Assembly: GCA_921293015.1 (NCBI GenBank)
Contig: OV121082.1
Coordinates: forward strand, 44,784,971-44,848,970
DNA: 64,000 bases
Direction of reading: 5' to 3'
From: Phorcus lineatus
Taxonomy: Eukaryota > Mollusca > Gastropoda > Trochida > Trochidae
The number at the start of each line of letters is the position of its first letter. The first letter of the stretch is position 1. The position numbers and the translations under genes were made by a program. The notes beneath the pieces are model-generated. The model saw nothing but the letters and a program-made list of their open reading frames with translations. It ran no database searches and was not told where the DNA came from. Of the stretch, positions 22,861 through 33,800 are shown one piece after another.

Positions 22861-25462
22861 TTTTCAATTTCAATCTTTTGAAATTGTCTGAATTGAAACT
22901 ATTCATTATCAATTCCATCCTAGAAAGTAATGAAATCGACTATTTTTATATTGATTGTATAAATGTCAAGTTGTCAATGCCTCATTAAGCACCAAAATTA
23001 ATGGCATCAGTTTATTGTCAATCATTCTCGGGTCTGTGCTGTGTACATTTGTAAATAACTTTTATAACTTATCATTGAAGGCACATTCCCTTACCCCTCA
23101 TTTCCAACATGATCAGTTTCATCAGAGGCTACAGATGTCTTAGTTTTCGTCTTTTGCTTAGTAGAGTCTGTTTGTACAGCTTTTATACATGTGAAGCCAA
23201 CACAAAGTGATTGTTGAGTTTGTTTAAGTCACTAGTATATATGAAACTACTGTTGTGTAAGATAGACTTATGTATAGCATTATGCGTCAACATATTTATT
23301 ATAGTTCTATTGAAAGCCCATAAACAAGTCTGTTGTATGAAGGCTCCCATTTATTTATTAATAGAATTTTATTATGGCATATATATGAATAAATGGTCAT
23401 AGACTGAATGTTACTGGAATAGCAAAAGAGCTTCGGCAATTATTTGTGCTTGTAAACCATTATCCTAATCAAATGTTGGATTATATGAACATTTCTCCTT
23501 AATTGTAACTTAATTATCTAAATTTCTATGCAATTAAAAATATTTGTAATTTTTACCTACTTCTAAACAATCTTCATTTCTGTTTATCATAATACATGCC
23601 TTTATGCTTTCATAATCTTCAGTTAAGTTGTTTATGAGACTACTGGCAGTTTTCTGTATTACTCTGCACAATATGCGTGTTTGTTATCTGAAGTGTCTTC
23701 AGAGTGTACATAGTGAGGCTTGAATGTTTCAACTGTCGGAAGGGAATAAATGGATGTTACCAGGCACACGCTTGTAGTGTCTTTTTTCTCATGAAGCCAC
23801 ATTCTCTCCTAACAGTGGTAGCGCTGTCATATAATCCTAATCAACCTCTGTCTTAATATGAAGGTTTCTTGGTCAAGAAATGTAGAACGCTGATTGGATG
23901 CAATCAAAGTTAGTTGTGCAATCAGCGACGCCTTTTCAAAAGTTATCATTCAAATCGCCAAAGTTATTTCCGTAAGCTTTCCAAAAGCTAAACTTTATTC
24001 GAATATGCACCTTGCACTTTGTGATCTGTAAAGACGAATCAAACGCCTCATTTTCAGCTGCATCATTTCACAGGCCAGTGTAACAACAAATATGTTATTC
24101 ATATATTCGGCTGAAACATTGCCAGGTAGTTTAAGTTGCAATATTTTCCTGCATGGGGAAACTGCCAGACACCTGAGAAACTTTCGTTTTAAGACCGAGG
24201 TTGAATAGGAATTTATGACGGAGCTACCTCTGTTGGGAGAGAATGATGAAGCCAGAGAAGTTATTCACAGTCAGTAACCCTGGTCACTTAAAATGGTTAC
24301 CAGTGATGATAGAGGCATAATTAGGAACCAATGATGGCAGTCACATTTAGAACAAAGTTTAATTGATGCATTGATGACAGGTAGCCAGCCTATCCCGAAA
24401 AGATTTTGATAGTTTCCATCTTATTACTCTTCAAAGTTTGTTTAGCATTTAACTTGCACAGCGAATACATTTATTTTTCCAGTTTAAGTGGTTGCCAGGA
24501 AGTTTTGCTCTTAGCTGGACAGCTTTCATCTCGTCAACTCATGTACTTCATCAACAAAGAAAGTATTTGATGATTTTATTATGAAATGTATGTACACACT
24601 ATACTCTCAGTCTTTTACAGCAAGGAATACACATATGTACATTAAATAGGTAAATGTATAATTATCCCTTTTCTGATAGACTTCTCATAGATTCTTCATA
24701 AAGAATAAGAAATTAGAGAAGCTCTGTAAAGGGGACTTTGGTTTATATCAGATGAAAGTGGTGAAAATATATATTTCAAACATGTGAATTATAACAGCAG
24801 CAATACAGAGATTGCAATGCCCCAAATTAATTGATATAGTAATTAAATTAAACATTACATGACAATTCTTCAACATGATATGAATTAGAAAACAGTAATA
24901 TAATTTTCAGAAAACCAGCTAAGCAAAATTTAATATAAAAATGATCAAAAAACAAAAATGTTAATTTGATAAGTTTGATCACACCACTCAAATGACCATG
25001 AAGCATTTGTACTGTCTAAAACATTGGTACCAGATGCTACATGATTTGTCCTTTATATCAAAATAAGACTGTAGAATAGAATGGACACTTTGGAGAATAG
25101 ACTTGTGAACAGTGACATGATTTGTGAAAATTTGAAATTGAGTAACTACTTCACATAACGCTTAGCTACATTTACACTTTATCATTAATTAATTATTCTT
25201 TTTATTTATATAAATCATATATGCTCATAACAAAACTATAAAATTTGGTATTGAATGAAACAATCTTTTGTAGCAAAAATGCGCAATATTGTTACACACT
25301 ATAGAACAAAGACATAAACAATTCTAACTGGGTTTATAAAAGAAAACCTTCTTGCTCAAAAACAACTGACAACAGATAAACTCTGTTGAAATATCACAGT
25401 ATTGAAAACCCATTTGCAATGATGACTTGTTATGGTCCCTGTCTTCAGTTCACAAACAACAA
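22861..25462. other. Convergent intergenic region and CFAP96 3' UTR
   Basis: USO1 and CFAP96 converge here. TTTATT at 24575-24580 (AATAAA on the minus strand) would end the CFAP96 3' UTR, about 0.9 kb after its stop. No convincing exon or RNA gene is visible in the rest. Around 23880-24400 the sequence is slightly richer in GC but shows no open frame with family features. Confidence 0.45.
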
Positions 25463-28400
25463 TTAGGCCATGGTCACTGACCGGTAGTTCTGTATATTCA
25501 CCGTCCTGAAAAGAGGAAGAAAATATTTGCTTATATTATATTATATTATATTATTATATATGGTCACTTTCAATAAAGGTATTTGGACAATTGGAAATAA
25601 AAGTTTAATGAGGTCCAAATATATAGTATAATTATATTTTTATTCTTTGGATGATATTGTCCTTGCCTAACCAAACCTAACATATCGGTCCGCAAGTGTC
25701 AGTCCACACTTCAATGGTTTTCAAACCATTTGACTATTTTAATTCAGGCATTTTCTTAAAACAGCATTAAAAAAAGGTCAATAATAGCCTAATTAAAGTG
25801 TATAATGTCTTGATTTTATGCTCATTGTATGTAATTTGATATAATAATCTGTTATTCTTAAAAACAATACATTACATTTCGCTTTTAATCAAAATTGAAG
25901 GGAAAATGCTACACTTTGAAAAGGATTCTGATCCTAGACTACGTTATTGATGTGAATATTTGTTGTTAAGAGCTTGTAAGGTATATACCTTGTGACATGT
26001 CGGTCCACTATAGACACACAGGGGGTTGACTTGGGTCCCTGTGATGGCATGAAGATCCTGCCGCTCTTGTTGACGATGTTGAGCGGCCTCTTCACACGGA
26101 CATTGTATGGATCTTGCGAGTGAGATGGGTATGGGTCAAAGGTGCCGACTTTTGCACCTCCAGGCTAAACAGAGACAAAAAGATTTATTAATCATGGTTG
26201 ATACTCACATTATTGGCAAAAAGAGTGCAATTAGACATGTATTCGATGACCACGTTTGTCCTCTGTATAACTACAAGAATGATGAATCGTTAAGTGGCAA
26301 GCTATTCATTGTTGTCATTTTTAAGGACTCCTAACTCATAAACAAAGAAAACCATCCAGCATTTGCAATTGCTAAAATAGGCTGTGCTGATTTATTCTTG
26401 GACTTGAAGGTTATAAATAAACATAAACCACAAAGCTATTAATTTATAATTTAAGTATAACATTACAAAGTGACAAGTAAACACCTGTTATCCTATTCAC
26501 CTATTACATCAATCTTGTGTTAAAATATAGTTCTGACACATTTTATTGTTTTGTGATTTTTTGTGCCATCAACATTATTGACCATTATTTCAAGTTTAAG
26601 AGCAACCATACATGTGTTTTATAATCTTAATTGCCAATAAACCTACAAAATTTATTCCAAACTGATGATTGTAAATTGTATAATCCAGAGAATGATTCAC
26701 ATACAAATTTGCCTGGCGAGCTAGGTTTGAAAGGTCTGAGGTCGAGTTTCTTCGAGGAGGATGCAGATCCTGCTTTCCGTGGGGGAAGGGGTTTCTCCGT
26801 GCGGTACGGGTTTCCATCAAAGTACGCTTGTGGATGCATGTTCAGTTTGAACGCCCCTCCTTTCACTAGGTTCCGATGAGATTCACTTTCTTTCTGTCAT
26901 GTGAACAACTCTTTTTAGGACATATAATTTGCCGTAACAATTATACTCAAAACAGCTGATAAGGTTAATTGAAAATGTAAAATAAATGTCTACAATTTTA
27001 AAAAAAGAAGTGATGAATGAGCAATGTTTTCATAATTTATAATTTATATATAAAAACACTGTTTTGATGACAACCATAGCTACAAGTCCCTTGAATTTCA
27101 TTCACATATCTGCTAAAACTCTTCATAGAACTGTTAACAAACACAATCCAAAAATAATTCCAGGAATGCAAGTAAAATCTTCATTTCAAGACATATACAT
27201 TTTGAAAGTTAGAGATGAAAGAGCTTAACAGTATAAATCTTTATATTGGATCATGGTGATCCTAAATTCTGGGGAGGTGTTATGTAGGGGCGGATCTAGG
27301 AATTTTTAAAGGATAGGGGATTCCCCTTCCTTGGATTAACCAGTGTTTTTTCTGCAATGACCCTTTTTTCAGTCTATATACTTGGTAAGAAAGGTGTCCT
27401 TGTTTAAATTCAGCATATAAAAGTTTTATTTAGCTATGCATATTTGAGTCTATTCTACTGGTGCCAACCTTGGAGAGTTCTCTTGCACGATTGTACGCAT
27501 CTCCCTGATATTTAGGATAGTCACCGATAGTCACACCCACATAGCTACAAACAACAAGGTGCATATTAGTTTGTGCAGAGAAACAGGTTCAGTGTTAGTT
27601 AAACTCACACAGGTAAATCAATCTTCTGATGTGATATGTAACTTAAATGTTTCAATAACCCTGTAGATATATAACATATGCATTTTTATTCCTCACTATT
27701 ATGCAAGGAATCACACAAAAACTGAAAAAAACAGCGCTTACCAATATCATATTTATGATATAAATGAATATAATTTAACTTATGTCATCAATATAAGAAT
27801 TATGTTAAAGCGAATAAATGATATCACAATCAACAAGGCCTGGGTTAATATGAATTTTAGACATCTGGTGAAGAACAGTTCTGCAAACAAATGTGTTAAG
27901 AAATTATTTTTTCAAACAACGTTCATTCCGTGCTTCAAAACCAGCAAAAGCAAAAACAATTTTGTGACAAACGGACAGACAGAGAAACGGACCTTGGCCT
28001 TCTCTATTTCAGCATTGTAAGGGGTGGTCTGATAGTTTGGGTATTTCCCAAGGGTCACCCCCACATATCTGTAATATATTTTGTTCATTTATTTTTCTAT
28101 ATCAATAAATCATGTTTGTCTCAACAGTTATGAGTATCTGCAAAAATATTTGTGTGTTTACATTTATAAAAAAAACTACATGCTTATGCCTATGTACAAA
28201 CCTTCATGAAAAGAATTTGAGAATGAAAGTACCTATTGCTCTTTTAAATTTTAATTTGTAATTCTAAATGTCAACTTCTTCATGTAACCGTAAGGATTAT
28301 CATAAAATCATTGTTCGTTATTCATCATCATCACCATTATCATTATGATCACCACCATCATCATCATCATCCGCAACATACTATTCTGTGAACATTTAAT

Positions 28401-29948
28401 AACTGAATTATCCTCACCCATATCCTGTTCCTCCCTTGCTGGGGTTAGTCAAGACATTTTTACCAGGAGACTGGTATGGTTTAGCCGCTCTCTGGTTGGG
28501 GCTGAATGCTCCAATTGATCCACCCAATGTTCCATAATGACTGCCAAGACCAGACCTAGAGGAAAATAGTTTTTACAAATATATTACATTTATTCACATA
28601 AAGGTAGATTATTCCTTAAATAAAAATCATTTTGAACATTTTGAAAATGCTATTTGAGAGACCAAAAACTTAATATATTTCAATATCTGCACTAATCTTT
28701 GAATATATTAAACTGTATTTTTGATTTGCAAGTTAAGCTTGTCATTGTGATGCATGAAATTACATTTTCTTTTCTCCATTACTAGGTAAGAAGGCTTTGG
28801 AGAGATTTTTCTTTGATTCTTCTAATCTCCTCAGTCGTCTTTGCTTTATAGGATCGCTGTACGATTCAGCCTCCATGACTCGGTTGAACTTCTCGGCAAA
28901 GTAGCCATGTTGTAGGGCACTCTTCTGTTTACTTCCTCCCGGGAGAATCTGTTTCCCTTTACTTGCAGCTGTGTTGAATTGTACTGAAAACACATTTGAA
29001 TGTGGTAAGAAAATCCGTTCTGAAATAGTCGTTCAGAAGTTTATTTTTGAACACTCTAATTCATTAAACAGCACAATCATAGACAGCTCGTATGGACTAG
29101 GAATTATTAAATGATGTAGTTAGTCATACATAAGGATATCAGACAAAAAATAGGTAATGTATGGTTTTAAAAATTAAGAAATGGTAGATAAATCAATGGA
29201 AAAAGAAATACCAAAATGATCAATATATAACTTACAATAATCATAACACATTAAAGGGACCATTCGAGCGGCTTTCATCCGCCATCTTGAAATGTTAACA
29301 TTGCGAGAAATCAAATGTGCTGTATTTTGCTAATTCATTGAAAAAATTAAGAAATAACTAATAGATTGATAGAAGAGGGGCATATTTACAAATAATTCAT
29401 AATAAAAGTTGTCAGTTACGACAATGTTTTGTCGTAGTAATGCATTCCACATTCGTAGCTCCGATGATTGGCTTCATTTCACGAAGTTTTTCTTTTTTGA
29501 TCGATACACTTTATTCTTTGTCAAATTGTGAAATCTTGAACAACTGAAATGTTAAACTCATGTACAAAGTTGACATTAAGTGTGAAAAGAATCATGTAAA
29601 AATCATATATTTTTGTTAACAGGAAAGTCCTCCTGAATTTCGTTTCCACAAAAAATACCCCGCTCGAATGGTCCCTTTAAGATATCATCCACAGATTAGG
29701 TTCATACTGATGTTTGAAGGTTGTTTATTAGATCTCAATATTTTCTAATCATTTACATAGTATACCACATTATAAAATTTATGTATTTCCTTATTAATGT
29801 AGCATAATCATCCATAAGTAATTACATTAAGTCAAGTAACCTTAAACTGACACTTACTTCCAGGAGTCTTGTACTTGTCTCCAATAGAGATGTAGCCCAT
29901 TTCTTGGAACAGACCAACCCTTTCCATATCTGCTTTCTTGTCTCCCAT
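25463..29948 (-). CDS. CFAP96: Cilia- and flagella-associated protein 96 (C4orf47)
   Basis: Exons on the minus strand: 29948-29858, 28983-28764, 28555-28418, one of two alternatives (28068-27993 or 27544-27469), 26893-26705, 26164-25989 and 25505-25463 (stop TAA). With one alternative exon the CDS is 933 nt, or 310 residues; the human protein is about 309. Family marks: DMERVGLFQEMGYISIGDKY at the N-terminus, QILPGGSKQKSALQHGYF, SHYGTLGGSIGAFSP, SPGKNVLTNPSKGGTGYG, then YVGVT(L/I)G, KGGAFKLNMHPQAYFD and GTFDPYPSHSQDPY. It has no catalytic domain. It is low-complexity and basic, linked to centrosome and cilium/flagellum. It is head to head with MRE11. The duplicated exon is the notable feature. 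Identity rests on recalled C4orf47 motifs in the right order and spacing. Confidence 0.92.
25533..25559. repeat. ATATT microsatellite
   Basis: Short run of TATAT/TATTA units in the last intron of CFAP96. Confidence 0.7.
27469..27544 (-). other. CFAP96: CFAP96 alternative exon 4b
   Basis: 76-nt exon encoding the end of a Gly codon then YVGVTIGDYPKYQGDAYN..ELSK. It has the same length and the same entry and exit phases as 4a; the acceptor is TTGTAG and the donor GTTGGC. Reading it directly after 4a gives a stop within eight codons, so the two exons cannot both be used. Confidence 0.85.
27993..28068 (-). other. CFAP96: CFAP96 alternative exon 4a
   Basis: 76-nt exon encoding the end of a Gly codon then YVGVTLGKYPNYQTTPYN..EKAK. 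It enters in phase 2 (completing GG from exon 3) and leaves in phase 0 with a GTCCGT donor; the acceptor is TTACAG. It is homologous to exon 4b, 448 nt downstream. Confidence 0.85.
28320..28372. repeat. ATC trinucleotide microsatellite
   Basis: Interrupted CAT/ATC repeats in CFAP96 intron 3, between exon 3 and exon 4a. Confidence 0.75.
29251..29680. mobile_element. piggyBac-like MITE in CFAP96 intron 1
   Basis: The 430-bp segment starts TTAAAGGGACCATTCGAGCG and ends with the exact reverse complement. That is a perfect terminal inverted repeat of about 17 bp (AGGGACCATTCGAGCGG) flanked by TTAA on both sides. TTAA target duplication is the signature of piggyBac-type transposition. There is no open frame of useful length, so it is non-autonomous. 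Confidence 0.75.
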
Positions 29949-30824
29949 GTTGAACTGTTTTATTAATTCCACTTAAGACACGTTCGATATCATCAAATCA
30001 CCAAAACACTGTGTAAACTCAAATTGAGCTTGTGCCTCTACAAATAATGACACTGTTTCACATTGGCTATGTATGACTAAATTTTGCTAGATATCTATCG
30101 TCAAATATCCGTTAGCTATTTGTCCTCAAACAAACATGACAAATTTGACAGATGCCTTATTTTGCACAAATGTACAGCCTTGTATGTGTCCGGATGCACA
30201 TTTCTTGTTGTCGGAATTGCTATGGAGATATCCTACGTACGCATGCGCTGAGAAATCCGGAAATCCGGTTAAGCGCCACCTACTATAATATTTCCCCGCC
30301 ACATGACTGTAAATAAGAAAAGTATTTAAAATCAGACGTGACAGTTACAACTAGCAGGTTGATATAATTAAAAATTATATGAGGGAATAGAACTTGCAAT
30401 GATTTATTAAGTTAAAACATTTAAAGATCGAAAATTCGTGCTGCAAAGTGTAATCAGTGTAAGCGATCAAGTTGAAACTAAGCCTAACCTCATACTAATG
30501 CGAGATACTAAATGTCAAATTGGTTTAAATCGGCAGCAGAAAGCAGTGCATATTGTTCAAATTTACAATGTTGTTTACAAACTTGAATTTAATTGAAATG
30601 TTAAAATCAATAGGATAATTTGAATTTTTTATAAATTCTGATTCATACAACAAAACCAATCTGTAGCTTCTAAGACAAATTTATTATAACATTCACAGAG
30701 CAGTACATATCCCATCCATATAAATTTATTTATGAGATTGCAACATTTCTTTGAAACTATATTGATGTCCTTTTACAGAGTGATAAACAAAATACCTGCT
30801 AACATTAACGGACAGTGAGTCAAC
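29949..30824. promoter_or_regulatory. Divergent promoter of CFAP96 (-) and MRE11 (+)
   Basis: ATTGCTATGGAGAT at 30216-30229 matches 11 of 14 positions of the RFX X-box, the classical switch of cilium genes, 270 bp upstream of the CFAP96 ATG. GCATGCGC at 30241-30248 is an NRF1-like site, and CCGGAAAT/CCGG words (ETS-like) follow. Near 30770-30779 a TTTTACAG acceptor precedes the MRE11 ATG by about 45 nt, so MRE11 has a spliced, non-coding 5' exon inside this interval. Confidence 0.5.
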
Positions 30825-33800
30825 ATGCCGAGGCAGGATGACGAGGATGAGGAGAGTACTCTTCGAGTTCTTGTGGCTACAGATGTTCATCTTGGATACA
30901 TGGAAAAGGATCCCATCCGAGGAAACGATTCTTTAGTATCTTTTGAAGAAATTCTTGAAATAGCTTCTAAGAATAATGTTGACTTTGTGCTTCTTGGGGG
31001 TGATTTATACCATGACAATAAACCGTCAAGAAGAACTCTTCATGGAAGCTTGGCACTTTTCAGGAAATATTGTATGGGAGATAATCCTATTCAGTTTGAA
31101 TTTCTTAGTGACCAGTCTGTAAACTTTGACCATTGTCAATTTCCTCTGCTGAATTATGATGATCCAAATTTAAATGTGTCTATGCCGGTCTTCTCAATAC
31201 ATGGTAACCATGATGATCCTACTGGTCAAGGGAACCTTTGTTCTCTGGATCTTCTACATACAGCTGGACTTGTTAACTACTTTGGAAAGACCTTGTCGTT
31301 GGAGAACATTCAGCTGAGCCCGTTACTTTTCCAGAAGGGAAGGACAAAGGTGGCATTATATGGACTAGGATCAGTCAGAGACGAGCGATTACATAGGATG
31401 TTTTCTCAGAAAAATGTGACAATGCTACGGCCAAAAGAGGAGCAAGAAAACTGGTTCAATATGTTTGTTCTTCATCAGAACCGTGTAAAGCATTCTGCTA
31501 CAAATTACATTCCTGAACAATTCTTGGATGATTTTCTAGATTTAATTATATGGGGGCATGAGCATGAGTGCAGAATTGACCCAGAGTGGAACGGAGTACA
31601 GAACTTCTACATCACACAACCAGGGAGCAGCGTAGCAACTTCCCTCAGTGAGGGAGAAACTGTCAAGAAACATGTTGGCTTACTCCACATAAGGGAGAAG
31701 AATTTCAAGTTGACAAAAATTCCTCTGGAGACTGTCCGTCCTTTCTACATGGAAGACATTGTCCTAGCTGACACCACCCTGAATCCTGATGATCACAACA
31801 TAATGAAGTTGGTGGAAGCGTACTGTACTGAAAAGGTGGAGAATCTCCTACAGAGAGCTGGTAAACCAACTTCATATTCTTACTACAGTAGAAGTACTTC
31901 AGTGCCAATGCTTATTAAGAATGTTTATCTTTGGTACAAAATATTGGAAATGAATTATAAAGATTTAAAAAAATGAATGTTTACCCTAAATGTAATCTTA
32001 GGATACCAACATAACTGCAAGGGTTGAAATTAAGGGTGCTTATTATTATCGATATATCGGTAAGTTGCAATACTAGAACAACGCGATACGTACCAGTACA
32101 CTCTTCTGAAAGTATCCAATATATTGAAGGTTTTCAAATAACCAATTTCCGTGTAAAATTGCAGAAAACGGTAACCAAAAAATGTGATTTTACTTATAGT
32201 TGTAACACAATGTGTCAACTCGCAAAGTGCAACATTTAAAAGTCCGAAAGCAGCCACTGAAGTATCTCTCTTTGCAAAACGACGGGCCAAATGGTCATTG
32301 ATCACTGTTCTAATAGCTATTATTTAGTTGAAAACCAAAATATGAAAATTACCTATACACATGTTTATTGCAATACATATACGCTTTTATGTCACAATAT
32401 ACTGCAATACGGAAATGACGAGCGATACCCATCATTAGTTGAAGTATCTTTTAAGTCATTACATCATTGACATACAGAAGCCTTTTGTGTCACGTCAAAG
32501 ACTGTGTAACAAAGTAAGTGAATGTTGAAATGGTATTGTTTTAGGAGTAAGTCAGTAACATTTTGTTGATGATTTAGCTGACGAAAGTTCAAATTTGAGT
32601 TGTCTGTGACCTCACACTTACAGATATTGTTTACCCCTGAACTGTTGTATTGCAGCGCGAGAACACACAGGCAACAGAAAACAGCCGGACAAGCCTCTGA
32701 TTCGTCTCAGGATAGACTACACCAAGTTTGAACCCTTCAGCATCTACAGGTGAGATAAGCTAACAGATTAAGAGAACTGTCCTTCATAACTTCTTTTAAA
32801 TGAGTTCTTTTACTCAGCGGTACAGACTACAGTTGTATAGTTTTAGTGCATGCAATAGACAATGTATATTGACTTGTATATACTCAACAAAAAATGTTAA
32901 GGACTACCATCCATTTGACTACCTTAAGATTAGATTCATATGGATCATTATATGAAATATAGAATATCTTGATAGGCTAAAATTTAGTCTATGAGATATT
33001 TTAATAATATACTGTTCCTTCATCCATGTGTATGCAGTCGAATCTAGACTTGCAGAATGAGGACCTAGACCTACTCCAAAGGCTCCTCTTTGATACACAA
33101 TCATGAAACAGGACTAATCTTGATATTGAAATCTGAGTAGTCCTGGACTTATAATGCAGAGTATATTAGGACTTTCTGTACATAAAACTTAGTGTAGGCC
33201 CTCTCTTTGAATTACTCAAATATCTTGAGCTGCTTTTATGTTTTACAGATTTGGACAGAAGTTTGTGGACAAGGTAGCCAATCCGAAAGATCTGGTGTTG
33301 TTCCACAGAAGGAAGTTGACTGTTAAGAAGGAAGAATCAGGAACAGGTTGGTTGTTGTCTCCAGACTGTTTTCTTGTTTTGTTTTGGAAACAATTTAGAT
33401 GCAATTAAATGGAATTTTAACTTGCTTGTTTCACTTTGTATATGAGTAATTCTGAACTATCAAATAGAAGGCTTAAAAAATCAAGTCCAAGGTCTTATCA
33501 AATTTTGAAGTGGCCAAAAAATAACCCCACAAAGTCACTGACTTGCTTCCGTATTTGAAAACCTAATATAAGCCTTGACTGTATTTATGTATAAAGCTCT
33601 GTGTTCAAATTCAACAATCTGCTGAGAGTGATGATTTAATGTATTTTAAATTTTTTTTAATCCTTTGATCGAATGTTTTTCAGTCTGATATGCTCATGTT
33701 AGTCAAGTGTTTGTGATCTCCCTTCTCTTCTCTAGATAAAGAGCTACTGGCCCAGATGCGACCCACAGCACTGGACTCTGCTCGGGTGGAGGATATGGTG

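Noticed and set aside
27278..27330. GGGGCGGATCTAGGAATTTTT, a word seen at transposon ends in marine invertebrates
   Set aside because: No partner end or duplication could be found within a reasonable distance.
32030..32420. Possible MITE in MRE11 intron 1, with TTGCAATAC-type words near both ends
   Set aside because: The proposed inverted ends match only loosely and no target duplication was found.
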